Notes: a model not told the origin generated them from the sequence alone. 64,000 nt of DNA from Desulfofundulus thermosubterraneus DSM 16057 (GCF_900142025.1 NZ_FQZM01000011.1:1-64000), one strand, 5' to 3'. Counted from the first letter of the stretch, positions 48,087-58,063 are shown. Program-made: numbers and translations.

Positions 48087-49916
48087 TTGAACAAGGTCCT
48101 GAAAAATTTAAGCATATACCTGCTGATCGTGCTGGTTATTATAATGCTGATTAAATATACCCAGCCACCTAATACAGGGATGGAAGAGTGGACTTACAAC
48201 AGGTTTTTCCAGGCAGTAAATCAGGGCCAGGTTCAGGAAGTGACCATTCAGTCCCGGGAACATACAAACCTGATCGCCGGGACAACGAAAAACGGTACCA
48301 GGTTTCAGGTTACAGGGTTGAAAAATGATGCCCAGATAGCTGCTTTTTTGCTGGAAAAAGGGGTTGAAGTAAAAATTCAAGAGCCCCCCTCCCCGGGTTG
48401 GTGGGCCAATATCCTGACCAGCCTTTTGCCCATCTTAATATTCATATTGCTCTTCTTCTTCATGATGCAGCAGACCCAGGGCGGGGGCAACCGGGTAATG
48501 TCCTTCGGCAAAAGCCGGGCCCGCCTGCATACCGACGATAAAAAACGGGCAACCTTTGCAGATGTAGCGGGTGCCGATGAGGTTAAGGAAGAACTGCAGG
48601 AGATTGTAGAGTTCTTGAAAAACCCTAAAAAATTTGCCGAACTGGGAGCCCGCATTCCCAAAGGGGTACTCCTCTACGGGCCGCCCGGGACCGGGAAGAC
48701 CCTTCTGGCCCGGGCTGTGGCCGGGGAAGCCGGGGTGCCCTTTTTCAGCATTAGCGGTTCGGATTTCGTGGAGATGTTTGTGGGTGTCGGCGCTTCCCGG
48801 GTGCGGGATCTTTTTGACCAGGCCAAGAAAAACGCCCCCTGTATTGTTTTTATTGACGAAATTGATGCCGTCGGCCGGCAGCGGGGGGCGGGTTTGGGCG
48901 GCGGCCACGACGAGCGGGAGCAAACCCTGAACCAGCTCCTGGTAGAAATGGACGGCTTCAGCCCCAACGAAGGGATCATCATCATTGCCGCCACCAACCG
49001 GCCGGATATCCTGGATCCCGCCCTTTTAAGGCCCGGCCGCTTTGACCGGCAGGTAGTGGTGGACATTCCCGACGTGGCGGGACGCAAGGAGATTCTCAAG
49101 GTGCATGTACGGGGCAAACCTCTGGCTCCCGACGTGGACCTGGATGTGCTGGCCCGGCGCACCCCCGGTTTTACGGGTGCCGACCTGGCCAACCTGGTGA
49201 ACGAGGCCGCCCTCCTGGCTGCCCGCAACAATAAAACCCAGATTACCATGCAGGAACTGGAGGACTCCATAGAACGGGTCATTGCCGGTCCGGAGAAAAA
49301 ATCCAAGGTCATCAGCGAACAGGAAAAGAAACTGGTGTCCTATCATGAAGCCGGCCATGCGGTGGTTGGCTATCTCCTGCCCAATACCGATCCGGTGCAT
49401 AAGGTTTCCATCATTCCCCGGGGCAGGGCCGGGGGGTATACCCTGCTTTTGCCCAAGGAAGATCGCTATTACATGACCCGCTCCATGCTCTTGGACCAGG
49501 TGACCATGCTGCTGGCCGGCCGGGTGGCGGAGGCTCTGGTGTTGAAAGAAATAAGCACCGGTGCCCAGAACGACCTGGAGCGGGCCACCGAAATCGTCCG
49601 GCGCATGGTCATGGAGTACGGCATGAGTGAAGAGATTGGACCCATGACCCTGGGGCGTAAACAAGAAACGGTCTTTTTAGGGCGGGACCTGGCCCGGGAC
49701 CGGAACTACGGCGAGGAAGTGGCCGCGGCCATCGACAAGGAAGTCCGGCGCATGATTGAGAGCTGTTACAACCGGGCCAAAGAGCTTTTGGAAAAGCACA
49801 TGGACACGCTGCACCTGGTGGCCAAAACCCTCTTTGATAAAGAAACCCTGGAGGCGGATGAATTTGCCGCCCTGATGAAACAGGCCGGGGAAGAGGAGCA
49901 CAGCGCCAGGAATTAA
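48087..49916 (+). CDS. ftsH: ATP-dependent zinc metalloprotease FtsH
   Basis: The 609-residue membrane protease has an N-terminal helix ([15 protein letters not shown]), a small extracytoplasmic domain, a second helix ([19 protein letters not shown]), an AAA domain with GPPGTGKT and [15 protein letters not shown], and the zinc site HEAGH. TTG 48087 (or 48084) with AGGAG upstream is the likely start. It degrades misfolded membrane and regulatory proteins. A palindromic repeat directly follows the stop codon. Confidence 0.96.
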   Translation: MNKVLKNLSIYLLIVLVIIMLIKYTQPPNTGMEEWTYNRFFQAVNQGQVQEVTIQSREHTNLIAGTTKNGTRFQVTGLKNDAQIAAFLLEKGVEVKIQEPPSPGWWANILTSLLPILIFILLFFFMMQQTQGGGNRVMSFGKSRARLHTDDKKRATFADVAGADEVKEELQEIVEFLKNPKKFAELGARIPKGVLLYGPPGTGKTLLARAVAGEAGVPFFSISGSDFVEMFVGVGASRVRDLFDQAKKNAPCIVFIDEIDAVGRQRGAGLGGGHDEREQTLNQLLVEMDGFSPNEGIIIIAATNRPDILDPALLRPGRFDRQVVVDIPDVAGRKEILKVHVRGKPLAPDVDLDVLARRTPGFTGADLANLVNEAALLAARNNKTQITMQELEDSIERVIAGPEKKSKVISEQEKKLVSYHEAGHAVVGYLLPNTDPVHKVSIIPRGRAGGYTLLLPKEDRYYMTRSMLLDQVTMLLAGRVAEALVLKEISTGAQNDLERATEIVRRMVMEYGMSEEIGPMTLGRKQETVFLGRDLARDRNYGEEVAAAIDKEVRRMIESCYNRAKELLEKHMDTLHLVAKTLFDKETLEADEFAALMKQAGEEEHSARN

Positions 49917-49919
49917 ACG

Positions 49920-49990
49920 CCCAGCACTCAACACCCAGGTTAAGTTAATACCTTAGAAGCTGAGTGTTGCGATGGGTGTTGAGTGCTGGG
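49920..49990. repeat. Inverted-repeat element C between ftsH and ndk
   Basis: CCCAGCACTCAACACCCA (49920-49937) and TGGGTGTTGAGTGCTGGG (49973-49990) are a perfect 18-bp inverted repeat in a 71-bp unit; a third partial copy (TGAGTGTTG) lies inside. The outer 11 bases match elements A and B at 7.3-7.5 kb. It starts only three bases after the ftsH stop and could act as a transcript-end structure. Confidence 0.75.
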
Positions 49991-50016
49991 TAATTACATA
50001 CAGGAGGAGTTGTCTT

Positions 50017-50466
50017 ATGGAACGGACCTTTGTGATGATTAAACCCGATGGTGTACAGCGAAACCTGGTAGGGAATATTATTGCCTGTTTTGAGAAGAAA
50101 GGGCTGAAGATTGTCGGCTTGAAAATGATGCGCATCCCGCGGGATTTGGCGGAGAAACATTACGGAGAACATAAGGACAAGCCCTTCTTTGGCCCTCTGG
50201 TCGAGTACATTACTTCGGGGCCGGTGGTGGCCATGGTGCTGGAAGGGAAGGATGCGGTTACTACGGTACGGGAAATGATGGGAGCTACCAATCCCTTGAA
50301 GGCGGCTCCCGGGACGATCCGGGCCACTTACGGCATGGACATTGGCCGCAATGTAGTCCATGGCTCCGATTCCCCGGCCAGTGCCGGGCGGGAAATCAAC
50401 CTTTTCTTTTCTCCGGAAGAACTGGTGGACTACCGGCGGGATGTGGACCGCTGGATTTATGAATAG
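50017..50466 (+). CDS. ndk: Nucleoside diphosphate kinase
   Basis: The 149-residue enzyme equalises NTP pools. It starts [20 protein letters not shown] and has the catalytic His in [24 protein letters not shown] precedes ATG 50017; an upstream in-frame start would lie in the palindromic repeat and is rejected. A weak terminator follows. Confidence 0.96.
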   Translation: MERTFVMIKPDGVQRNLVGNIIACFEKKGLKIVGLKMMRIPRDLAEKHYGEHKDKPFFGPLVEYITSGPVVAMVLEGKDAVTTVREMMGATNPLKAAPGTIRATYGMDIGRNVVHGSDSPASAGREINLFFSPEELVDYRRDVDRWIYE

Positions 50467-50492
50467 GGGTGGCGGAAGGAAGCCACTCCTTT
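50466..50492 (+). terminator. Weak terminator after ndk
   Basis: GGGTGGC (50467-50473) pairs with GCCACTC (50482-50488) including one G-U pair, followed by CTTTGTT. Confidence 0.45.
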
Positions 50493-50594
50493 GTTCTGTG
50501 CAGAATTTTTTGTGAACATATAAAAAAATTTTTTTAAGCAGGAATTCTCTGATAAAGTGACGAACTAGAAGTGGATAACAGGGGGTGAAGGGAG

Positions 50595-51008
50595 ATGGCG
50601 GGAGAACTCAAGATCGGTTTGCAGGGCGAGGCTGTTACCCGGGTGACGGAGGACAATACCGCCCTGGCTTACGGCAGCGGCGGGGCGAAGGTTTTTGCCA
50701 CTCCCGCGATGATTGGTCTGATGGAGAAGGCGGCTCTGTCTTCAGTGGACCCCCTTCTGGAGCCCGGGCAGATCACCGTGGGTATCCGGGTGGATGTGGA
50801 GCACCTGGCCGCCACGCCCGTGGGGATGGAGGTTGTTGCCCGCTCGGAACTGGTGGAAATTGACGGCAAACGGCTGGTGTTCCGGGTGGAAGCCCGCGAC
50901 GAACAGGAGTTGATCGGCCGCGGTACTCACGAGCGCTTTATTGTAAACCAGGAGCGTTTTCTTTCCCGGACGGCGGCAAAGCTTAAAACCACCTCTAAGT
51001 CAGTATAG
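50595..51008 (+). CDS. Hotdog-fold thioesterase (FlK-like)
   Basis: The 137-residue protein resembles the thioesterase family that includes fluoroacetyl-CoA thioesterase: VFATPAMIGLMEKAA, VGIRVDVEHLAATPVGMEV and LIGRGTHERFIVN. It probably hydrolyses a small acyl-CoA, substrate unknown. GGGGGTGAAGGGAG precedes the ATG. A second, unrelated-subfamily hotdog protein is at 58787. Confidence 0.8.
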   Translation: MAGELKIGLQGEAVTRVTEDNTALAYGSGGAKVFATPAMIGLMEKAALSSVDPLLEPGQITVGIRVDVEHLAATPVGMEVVARSELVEIDGKRLVFRVEARDEQELIGRGTHERFIVNQERFLSRTAAKLKTTSKSV

Positions 51009-51153
51009 ATATTCCGGGTACCTACCGGGATATCGTAAATTAATACCAAGTTATTTCTGCCATTGAGGGGGGAAGGAGAGGAATTTGTTAGCTGCAGCGT
51101 CAAAGGGGTAAAAATTAAGTTAATCTTGTAAAAGAAAGGGGAGGACGAATTAA

Positions 51154-52914
51154 ATGCCTTACGATGCCACCAAGATGGCGGACTGGCAAATCGCCGAAGA
51201 AGCAGAAAAGAATATGCCTACTCCCGGTGAATGGCGGGAAAGGCTCGGCCTGGAGAAGGATGAGATCATTCCCTACGGCAGAATCTGCAAGCTCGATTTC
51301 ATGAAAATCATCGACCGCCTGAAAGACAGGCCGAACGGTAAATATATCAATGTTACGGCCATTACTCCCACCCCCCTGGGAGAGGGTAAGACGACCACCA
51401 CCATCGGCCTGGTTGAAGGTCTGGGCAAGCGGGGCAAAAATGTGGGCTGTGCCATCCGCCAGCCATCGGGTGGTCCCACCTTCAACATCAAGGGTACGGC
51501 AGCCGGCGGCGGCAACGCTCTGGCCATCCCCATGACCGAGTTTTCCCTGGGTCTGACGGGTGACCTCAACGACATCATGAATGCCCACAACCTGGCCATG
51601 GTGGCCCTTACTTCCCGCATGCAGCACGAGCGCAACTACGATGATGCCGAGCTGGCCAAGCGGAACCTGCGCCGCCTGAATATCGACCCCACCAGGGTGG
51701 AAATGGGCTGGACCATCGACTTCTGTGCCCAGGCGCTGCGCAACATCATCATCGGTATCGGTGGCCGGATGGACGGCTACATGATGCAGTCCAAGTTCCA
51801 GATTGCCGTCAGTTCCGAGCTTATGGCCATCCTGGCGGTGGCGAACGATTTAAAAGACCTGCGCGAACGCATAGGTAAGATCATCGTGGCCTACGATATG
51901 AAGGGCAATCCGGTTACCACCAGTGACCTGGAAGTGGCCGGTGCCATGACCGCCTTCATGCGCAACACCATCAACCCCACCCTGATCTCCACTGTGGAGT
52001 ACCAGCCCGTGCTGGTGCATGCCGGTCCCTTTGCCAACATTGCCATTGGCCAGTCTTCGATTATTGCCGACCGGATCGGGCTGAAAATGTTCGACTACCA
52101 CGTTACCGAGAGCGGTTTTGCCGCCGATATCGGTTTTGAGAAATTCTGGAACGTCAAGTGCCGCATGAGCGGTTTGGTGCCCAACGTTTCTGTAATAGTG
52201 GCTACCATCCGCGCTCTGAAGATGCACGGCGGCGGGCCGAAGGTGGTGCCGGGCCGGCCGATCCCCGAAGAGTACACCAGGGAAAACCTGCCTTTGCTGG
52301 AGAAGGGCATCGAGAACCTGATCCATCACATCGGTATTGTCAAGAAGGCCGGTATCAACCCGGTGGTCTGCATCAACTCCTTCTATACCGACACACCCGA
52401 GGAAATCAAGCTGGTGCGCCGTTTGGTGGAGCAGGCTGGCGCCCGCTGCGCGGTGTCCGAGCACTGGCTCAAGGGCGGCGAAGGTGCTCTGGAACTGGCC
52501 GATGCCGTCATCGATGCCTGCAATGACCCGGTGGACTTCAAGTTCCTCTACCCGCTGGAAATGCCGCTGCGGCAGAGGGTGGAGATTATCGCCAAGGAAG
52601 TCTACGGAGCCGACGGTGTAGTTTGGACTCCGGAAGCGGAAGCCAAGGCCAAGATGATCGAAGAAAACCCCGCCTACCGCGACTTTGCCACCATGATGGT
52701 GAAGACGCACTTGAGCTTGAGCCACAATCCCGATGCCAAGGGCGTGCCGAAGGGCTGGGTTCTGCCGGTGCGTGACGTCTTAATCTTTGCCGGTGCCAAG
52801 TTCCTCTGCCCGATGACCGGTACCATTAGCCTGATGCCCGGAACCAGTTCCGACCCCGCTTTCCGGAGAATAGACGTGGATGTAAATACCGGAAAGGTCA
52901 TCGGCCTCTTCTAA
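51154..52914 (+). CDS. fhs: Formate-tetrahydrofolate ligase
   Basis: The 586-residue enzyme makes 10-formyl-tetrahydrofolate from formate and ATP. It is slightly longer than the usual ~557 residues, mainly at the N-terminus. The ATP loop [16 protein letters not shown] and the signatures [20 protein letters not shown] and [19 protein letters not shown] are seen. In acetogens and sulfate reducers it serves the methyl branch of the Wood-Ljungdahl pathway. Folate synthesis genes lie downstream. A strong terminator follows. Confidence 0.97.
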   Translation: MPYDATKMADWQIAEEAEKNMPTPGEWRERLGLEKDEIIPYGRICKLDFMKIIDRLKDRPNGKYINVTAITPTPLGEGKTTTTIGLVEGLGKRGKNVGCAIRQPSGGPTFNIKGTAAGGGNALAIPMTEFSLGLTGDLNDIMNAHNLAMVALTSRMQHERNYDDAELAKRNLRRLNIDPTRVEMGWTIDFCAQALRNIIIGIGGRMDGYMMQSKFQIAVSSELMAILAVANDLKDLRERIGKIIVAYDMKGNPVTTSDLEVAGAMTAFMRNTINPTLISTVEYQPVLVHAGPFANIAIGQSSIIADRIGLKMFDYHVTESGFAADIGFEKFWNVKCRMSGLVPNVSVIVATIRALKMHGGGPKVVPGRPIPEEYTRENLPLLEKGIENLIHHIGIVKKAGINPVVCINSFYTDTPEEIKLVRRLVEQAGARCAVSEHWLKGGEGALELADAVIDACNDPVDFKFLYPLEMPLRQRVEIIAKEVYGADGVVWTPEAEAKAKMIEENPAYRDFATMMVKTHLSLSHNPDAKGVPKGWVLPVRDVLIFAGAKFLCPMTGTISLMPGTSSDPAFRRIDVDVNTGKVIGLF

Positions 52915-52932
52915 AAGAAAAAAATCACTCGT

Positions 52933-52963
52933 ACACCCCGGATTTCCGGGGTGTAGTTTTTTT
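52933..52963 (+). terminator. Terminator after fhs
   Basis: ACACCCCGGA (52933-52942) pairs with TCCGGGGTGT (52945-52954), followed by AGTTTTTTTT. Confidence 0.9.
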
Positions 52964-53008
52964 TGTTCAAAATAGTATCAGAGAAATGCGAACTATCTGG
53001 TTATTAAA

Positions 53009-53080
53009 TTGACATTCGTTCAGGTTGCCATTATAATGATATCAATGGCCGCCAATCTTATCAGGCGATGGATCCTGATA
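53009..53080 (+). promoter_or_regulatory. Consensus sigma-A promoter and downstream dyad before the UPF0251 gene
   Basis: TTGACA (53009-53014) and TATAAT (53032-53037) with a 17-base spacer are a perfect sigma-A promoter. TATCAGG-N8-CCTGATA (53059-53080) lies just after the expected start of transcription. A dyad there could be an operator for the HTH protein encoded next, or an mRNA hairpin. Confidence 0.75.
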
Positions 53081-53134
53081 GGGCCGGAGTAAGAAATTTT
53101 CTAAAAAATGCAGTTTAGTTGGGAGTGTTGGTCA

Positions 53135-53620
53135 ATGTCCAGACCGCCGAAATGCCGACGGGTGGAGTTTTTGCCCCGGCTTACCTTTTTCAAGCCGGCG
53201 GGGGTTCCCCTGCGGGACCTGGAAGAGGTGGGCCTCACAGTTGAGGAACTGGAAGCGATACGCTTAAAGGATTTATTGGGTTTGGAGCAGGAGGCCTGTG
53301 CCGAAAGGATGGGTGTTTCCCGTCCCACCTACCACCGTATCTTGAGCGCCGCCCGGGCCAAGGTGGCCGAGGCGCTGGTCAACGGCAAGGCCATCCGGGT
53401 GGAGGGCGGCAACTTCCAGCTGGTTATGCGCCGCTTTCACTGCGAGAATTGCGGCCACGAATGGGAGCTGCCATGCGGCCAGGGCCCCCGGGGCTCGGAG
53501 ATGGTTTGCCCCAGTTGTGGGAGCACCGAGTTCTACCGTATCGACCAGGACGGCAGGCCCTTCCGCTGCCAGCGCTGGGAAAAGTGCAGCAAACAGGGCG
53601 GGTTGGCGGAAAACGGGTAG
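53135..53620 (+). CDS. UPF0251 (DUF134) HTH-type protein with zinc ribbon
   Basis: The 161-residue protein starts [14 protein letters not shown], typical of DUF134, followed by a sigma-like helix-turn-helix ([37 protein letters not shown]) and a C-terminal Cys-rich part ([19 protein letters not shown]). It is probably a small DNA-binding regulator of metal-related genes. ATG 53135 is chosen by homology. The perfect promoter and dyad upstream suggest self-regulation. Confidence 0.85.
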   Translation: MSRPPKCRRVEFLPRLTFFKPAGVPLRDLEEVGLTVEELEAIRLKDLLGLEQEACAERMGVSRPTYHRILSAARAKVAEALVNGKAIRVEGGNFQLVMRRFHCENCGHEWELPCGQGPRGSEMVCPSCGSTEFYRIDQDGRPFRCQRWEKCSKQGGLAENG

Positions 53621-53656
53621 GTTTTCGTTCCTTGTGATTTGGGCGGGGTGGGTCCA

Positions 53657-54181
53657 TTGCAGCGGGTGGGACGGATTATTGAGGATGGTTTTTACCGCTA
53701 CTGCCTGGAGCAGAACGCGGCTCGGGAAGTGGACAGGCCCTTTTGCCGGCATGATTTTCAGCATATGCTGGATGTGGCCCGGATCAGTTATATTTTAATG
53801 GTGGAAGGCAACCAGCTTTCCGAATTTATTGGCCAGAACCGGCTGGGTAGCCACCAGGCGGCCAAAGAGGTGGTTTATGCTGCCGGCTTGTTGCACGATA
53901 TCGCCCGCTGGCAGCAGTATGACAGTGGTGAAGACCACGCTCTGGCAGGGGCGCGCCTGGCCCGCCCGGTGCTGGAACGGGCGGGGTTTCTGCCCCACGA
54001 AATTGAGGTGATTGCCCGGGCTATTGCCGCCCACCGCCGGGGGGATCCCGGGGGAGGATTGCTGGGGCGCCTCTTATGCCGGGCCGATGACCTGGCCCGC
54101 CCCTGTGCCCTTTGTGCCGCCCGCGGTCAATGCTACAAGGCTGGTAGTATGGACACACTGCGGGAGACGCTGGTTTATTGA
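53657..54181 (+). CDS. HD-domain phosphohydrolase-like protein
   Basis: The 174-residue protein has HD motifs: CRHDFQHMLDVARIS, GLLHDIARWQQY and the C-terminal RADDLARPC plus CALCAARGQC. HD proteins bind metals and hydrolyse phosphate esters. TTG 53657 is chosen from GGGGTGGG upstream. It lies 37 bases after the UPF0251 gene and just before folP, so it may be linked to folate or one-carbon metabolism; the substrate is unknown. Confidence 0.75.
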   Translation: MQRVGRIIEDGFYRYCLEQNAAREVDRPFCRHDFQHMLDVARISYILMVEGNQLSEFIGQNRLGSHQAAKEVVYAAGLLHDIARWQQYDSGEDHALAGARLARPVLERAGFLPHEIEVIARAIAAHRRGDPGGGLLGRLLCRADDLARPCALCAARGQCYKAGSMDTLRETLVY

Positions 54182-54214
54182 AAGTATATAAAAGATACGC
54201 GGGAGTGGTTTATT

Positions 54215-55429
54215 TTGCCCGTACAGGTACGAAATATCGAAATAAAAAACCGGGCCCAGGCCCTGAAAGAAATAGCTGCCGTGGGGGCGGACCAGGCCGG
54301 CTGCCGGTTGATGGCCCCCAAGGCGGTCCACCGGGTTTTAAAGATCAGCGGCCTGACTCCCGTTCAGGCCAATATTCTCAAGCAGGAAATGCTGGCCAAG
54401 GGCGGGGAGGCGGCTGTGGCCAGGGGGGTAGTCGACCATGCGGTAGACAAAACCGATGTCTTGCTTATGGGCACCCTGAAACAGTTTGACGCCCTGCTGG
54501 CCAAGCTCAAGATGCAGCCCTTCGGCTTGCCCGCCCTGGCGGAGGAGATCCGCCGTGTCCTGCAGCACCTGGAGGGACGGCCCGCCAGAAGGTTGAACTG
54601 CCGGGGAAAGGAACTGGTGCTGGGGGAAAGGACACTGGTCATGGGCATTCTCAACGTAACCCCTGACTCCTTTTCCGACGGCGGCAGGTTCAGCGATCCG
54701 TCCCGGGCGGTGGAGCATGCCCACCGCCTCGTGGAGGACGGGGCGGATATTATCGATCTGGGCGGGGAATCCACCCGGCCGGGGTACACGCCGGTAACGG
54801 TGGATGAAGAAATGCGCCGGGTAATCCCGGTTCTGGAAAAGCTGGTGCAGGAGATCCCGGTGCCCATATCCGTTGATACCACCAAGGCCGCGGTGGCCCG
54901 GGAGGCCCTGGAAATTGGCGCCCACATCATCAACGACCAGTGGGCCCTGCGGGCCGATCCTGAAATGGCGGCGGTGGTGGCCCGCTACGATGTTCCCGTG
55001 ATCCTCATGCATAACCAGAGGGGCACGGAGTACGAGGACCTGATGGGGGATATGATCCACTTCTTCCGGGAAAGCATCGCCCTGGCCCTGGAGGCGGGTA
55101 TTTGCCGGGACAAAATCATTATCGACCCGGGGATTGGTTTTGGCAAAACCGTGGAGCAAAACCTGGAGGTCATGAGCCGGCTTTCGGAGCTGGATTGCCT
55201 GGGGTTGCCGGTGCTGCTGGGGACATCGCGGAAGTCGATGATCGGCAAGACTTTGGACCTGCCCGTGGATCAACGGGTGGAGGGTACGGCGGCTACGGTG
55301 GCCGTTGGCATTGCCGCCGGGGTGGACATCGTCCGGGTGCACGATGTAAAGGAAATGGTGCGGGTGGCCCGCATGACCGACGCCATGGTGCGGCGAAAGC
55401 CCGTGCGCTGCGCCTGTGGGGAAGGGTAA
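54215..55429 (+). CDS. folP: Dihydropteroate synthase with N-terminal extension
   Basis: The 404-residue protein has the DHPS TIM barrel from ~135 onwards (LVMGILNVTPDSFSDGG, IIDLGGESTRPGYTPV, ISVDTTKAAVAREALE, LLGTSRKSMIGK, RVHDVKEMV). The first ~130 residues form a separate domain (DVLLMGTLKQFDALLAKLKM). Long folP of this type are usual in clostridial relatives, so this is not a recent fusion. It condenses p-aminobenzoate with dihydropterin pyrophosphate. Start TTG 54215 with GGGAGTGG upstream. Confidence 0.93.
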   Translation: MPVQVRNIEIKNRAQALKEIAAVGADQAGCRLMAPKAVHRVLKISGLTPVQANILKQEMLAKGGEAAVARGVVDHAVDKTDVLLMGTLKQFDALLAKLKMQPFGLPALAEEIRRVLQHLEGRPARRLNCRGKELVLGERTLVMGILNVTPDSFSDGGRFSDPSRAVEHAHRLVEDGADIIDLGGESTRPGYTPVTVDEEMRRVIPVLEKLVQEIPVPISVDTTKAAVAREALEIGAHIINDQWALRADPEMAAVVARYDVPVILMHNQRGTEYEDLMGDMIHFFRESIALALEAGICRDKIIIDPGIGFGKTVEQNLEVMSRLSELDCLGLPVLLGTSRKSMIGKTLDLPVDQRVEGTAATVAVGIAAGVDIVRVHDVKEMVRVARMTDAMVRRKPVRCACGEG

Positions 55430-55506
55430 GACTGGCGGCTGCTAGTGATTGCCGCCTTTAATTCTTTTTAAGTTTGGATTTTAGTAAATATTCAGTGAGT
55501 CCGGTT

Positions 55507-55761
55507 GGATGCGGCGCTGTCCCCGCTCACTCCAGTGCTCCGCGCCGACAGCACCGCGGCTCGCTTCGGGCCGGCTCTGGCTCTCTGCGGATTGCCCGCC
55601 ACTAATCATTCTTCGTTGTTACCTCTTGAAACAATATGACTTAAAAGCTCTTCTTCCGGATAGTTTATCATGCGTCCTCGAGAGCCGAGCCGGCAGCCTC
55701 GCTTCACCGGGTGCTGTTACCGGCGCTTCGCAAGTCGTTCGCTCCGGACAGCGCCGCATCC
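55507..55761. repeat. 255-bp element with perfect 16-bp inverted ends, between folP and folB
   Basis: GGATGCGGCGCTGTCC (55507-55522) and GGACAGCGCCGCATCC (55746-55761) are exact reverse complements. The element holds no credible gene. Its CGCTCACTCCAGTGCTCCGC (55524-55543) recurs inverted at 46456-46475, and the GCAAGTCGTTCGCT near the right end also resembles the 46.4-kb copy. The form suits a non-autonomous miniature element or repeat. It splits the folate operon. Confidence 0.75.
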
Positions 55762-55819
55762 TGCTCATAACGGTTTTACTACATATTTACGAATTGTACG
55801 GGTTTGAGGTGTAGAGCCA

Positions 55820-56176
55820 GTGGACCGATTAATTTTAAAAGGTATGGAATTTTACGGCTATCACGGAGTTTTACCCCAGGAACAGCACCTGGGCCAGCGC
55901 TTCATTGTCGATGTGGAATTGTCCCTGGACCTGGCTACCGCCGGCAGGACCGACGACCCGGAACAGACGGTGAACTATGCCCGGGTTTTCCGGGTGGTGG
56001 AAGAAGTTGTTACCGGTGCCCCCTGCCGCCTGATTGAGGCGGTGGCGGAAAAGGTGGCCGGTGCCATCCTGGAACATTTTCCGGTAAGCGAGGTGCTGGT
56101 TCGGGTAAAGAAACCCGGCGCCCCTGTGCCCGGCCATTTCGCATACATGGGCGTGGAGATCCGGCGCCGGCGCTGA
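55820..56176 (+). CDS. folB: Dihydroneopterin aldolase
   Basis: The 118-residue enzyme has the family pattern LILKGMEFYGYHGVLPQEQ, GQRFIVDVELSLDL, TVNYARVFRVVEEVV and LIEAVAEKVAGAIL. It cleaves dihydroneopterin in folate synthesis. It lies between folP and folK but is separated from folP by the 255-bp repeat. Confidence 0.94.
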   Translation: MDRLILKGMEFYGYHGVLPQEQHLGQRFIVDVELSLDLATAGRTDDPEQTVNYARVFRVVEEVVTGAPCRLIEAVAEKVAGAILEHFPVSEVLVRVKKPGAPVPGHFAYMGVEIRRRR

Positions 56177-56413
56177 GCAGATATGTTCATATGCGCCCCG
56201 TCCGGCCGCGGCTGTGTGAAGCCTTTATCCCAGCCTAGTAAGTGGGAAAGCGCGGCTTGATTAAACCTGTCCGCTTACCCCGGCGGTCAGTGACGCTGTT
56301 CCCTGGACGAACTGAACCGCCTTTTATCCTCCGGTTACTTATCCAGTAAACAAGAAGCGGTGAAAAAGACGATGGTTTACGGGATTGGTAATGTTCCATA
56401 TGGGGGGCTTAAG
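56177..56413. other. Structured-looking gap between folB and folK
   Basis: The 237-bp gap contains GCCGCG near 56203 and CGCGGC near 56251, flanking an inner CCCA/TGGG pair, so the transcript may fold. No known riboswitch (including THF) or gene was recognised. Confidence 0.3.
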
Positions 56414-56917
56414 ATGGAAGTTATGGCTTACATCGGCCTGGGATCTAACATGGGGGAGAAGAAGGCTAATATAAAAGCTGCCCTGGAACTACTGGGCCGG
56501 CTGCCGGGGATTAAAATTTTGCGGGTGGCTCCCTTTTACCGCACCGACCCGGTGGGTTATACGGACCAGGACTGGTTTGTCAATACCGTGGCGGAAATAA
56601 AAACCACCCTCTCCCCCCGGGAATTGCTGGCCGCCTGCCTGGAAGTGGAAAACCACCTGGGAAGGGTGCGGGGTGTGCGCTGGGGCCCCCGGGTAATTGA
56701 CCTGGACCTGCTCCTTTATAACGGGCAGGTAATTGATGAGCCCGATCTTGTGGTTCCCCACCCGCGTATGCACGAGCGCGCCTTTGTCTTGGTGCCCCTG
56801 GCCGACCTGGCGCCCGATCTGGTCATCCCGGGCCGGGGCGGGGTGAGGGAGCTGCTGGCCGGTGTTGGCCGGCAGGGGGTGGAACAACTGGAGAAAAGTG
56901 AAAGTCAATTGCTTTGA
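56414..56917 (+). CDS. folK: HPPK (2-amino-4-hydroxy-6-hydroxymethyldihydropteridine pyrophosphokinase)
   Basis: The 167-residue enzyme has AYIGLGSNMGEKKANIKAAL, PFYRTDPVGYTDQDWFVN, RWGPRVIDLDLLLYN and VVPHPRMHERAFVLVPL. ATG 56414 follows GGGGGGC; ATG 56423 is an alternative. It provides the pyrophosphorylated pterin used by FolP. A strong terminator follows, which also separates it from the opposing HEPN/MNT module. Confidence 0.95.
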   Translation: MEVMAYIGLGSNMGEKKANIKAALELLGRLPGIKILRVAPFYRTDPVGYTDQDWFVNTVAEIKTTLSPRELLAACLEVENHLGRVRGVRWGPRVIDLDLLLYNGQVIDEPDLVVPHPRMHERAFVLVPLADLAPDLVIPGRGGVRELLAGVGRQGVEQLEKSESQLL

Positions 56918-56925
56918 CGTAAGAG

Positions 56926-56960
56926 AAGCCCGGCTTGCCTGTAACAGCCGGGCTTTTTAT
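56926..56960 (+). terminator. Terminator after folK
   Basis: AAGCCCGGC (56926-56934) pairs with GCCGGGCTT (56947-56955), followed by TTTAT. Confidence 0.88.
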
Positions 56961-56977
56961 TCCCTCACCCGGGCTGG

Positions 56978-57403
56978 TTACCCCGGTGACAACAAATCCC
57001 GCAGGGAATTGCGTAAAAAATACTGCATGTCGAGGTACATATCCCAGGTCTTTTCCACCCATTCAAACCGCACCTCGTCGTTACGGCTGAAAAGCACCTT
57101 GCCGTCGGTAACCGAATGGCACAGGGTTACGGGAGCATAATTTAACACCTTTATATCCACCGGGTAATGTATTTCCCGCTCCAGTTCCGCACCCAGGGAA
57201 AGCTCATATTCGAGAGTCTTTTCCCGGGGGATGGTTTCTTTTTGCAAATACACTCCGATGTCAATATCCCGGAAGGTAGCTTCTTCCACAAAAGAACCAA
57301 AAGCATAGGCGAATATAATTTCTTTTCTTTTAACCAGCAGGCGGGCGGCCAGCTGGCAAATCGATGGGCGTTCCTTTTCCGGCAGGGAAAATCGCCTGTG
57401 CAT
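56978..57403 (-). CDS. mntA: MNT-domain antitoxin (MntA-type nucleotidyltransferase)
   Basis: The 141-residue protein has the minimal nucleotidyltransferase signature AFGSFVEEATFRDIDIGVYL (GS-X10-DXD). In HEPN/MNT modules this enzyme AMPylates and so neutralises the HEPN toxin. It follows the HEPN gene by 21 bases on the minus strand, so the order is toxin then antitoxin. Confidence 0.88.
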   Translation of the reverse strand: MHRRFSLPEKERPSICQLAARLLVKRKEIIFAYAFGSFVEEATFRDIDIGVYLQKETIPREKTLEYELSLGAELEREIHYPVDIKVLNYAPVTLCHSVTDGKVLFSRNDEVRFEWVEKTWDMYLDMQYFLRNSLRDLLSPG

Positions 57404-57424
57404 AAAACCATTCCTTTCGGATGG

Positions 57425-57865
57425 TCACAGATCGCATTTTACCATGGCTGCAATTTCAGCCAGGTATAGTTCCAGATCATCCAGGTTGTTGCAAATGATA
57501 TGGTATACCTTAACATCATCAATGTCGCCATAACGGTGGATTAACAGGTTGCGGAACTTTGCCATCTGGATCAGGCATTCAGCCAGCGGAGGACTTAAAA
57601 AAAGCTCCCCGGATAAAATGTTGAAACAATCGGCATAGGAGTTGGGAGCCCTGCCGGTGAGCCGGGCAACCAGGTGGTTACAGATATCAATGGCCGCCTC
57701 GGTGGCCACAATCAGGTAATACTTGCTCGCGGCAACCCTTTGCTCGTCAGCTAAAAACTCTTCCATGGTGAGCTCCGTCACCGGCTTAAGCCTGCTCAGG
57801 GCCTGACGGATGTCCGCCGCCTTTTGTCGCAGTTTATTTGTATTTATAGATAATTTCATTTTCAT
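57425..57865 (-). CDS. hepT: HEPN-domain toxin (HepT type)
   Basis: The 146-residue all-helical protein (DUF86 group) has the RNase motif RNLLIHRYGD (R-X4-H) near residue 108. HepT is an RNA-cleaving toxin held in check by MntA. GGAGG is ten bases before ATG 57865. The module is intact, unlike the second one just to the right. Confidence 0.88.
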   Translation of the reverse strand: MKMKLSINTNKLRQKAADIRQALSRLKPVTELTMEEFLADEQRVAASKYYLIVATEAAIDICNHLVARLTGRAPNSYADCFNILSGELFLSPPLAECLIQMAKFRNLLIHRYGDIDDVKVYHIICNNLDDLELYLAEIAAMVKCDL

Positions 57866-58063
57866 TGCGTGTTTTCCTCCATAACCGGCACTATGTTCGT
57901 CATATCCTTATGGAAAGTATATCCTCTTTTCCCTGGGAAATCAAGGAGGGCATATTGGTTAGCAATGCCGGGATAGAAAAACATGCGTCATTTCCATATT
58001 TAATTATGATAAAATATTTATTGGTTGCACCTATCATAATACAATAGTCCCGGCGCTGTAGAG

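Noticed and set aside
54215-54620. folP N-terminal region as a recent gene fusion
   Set aside because: Long FolP with the same N-terminal domain is common among clostridial relatives.
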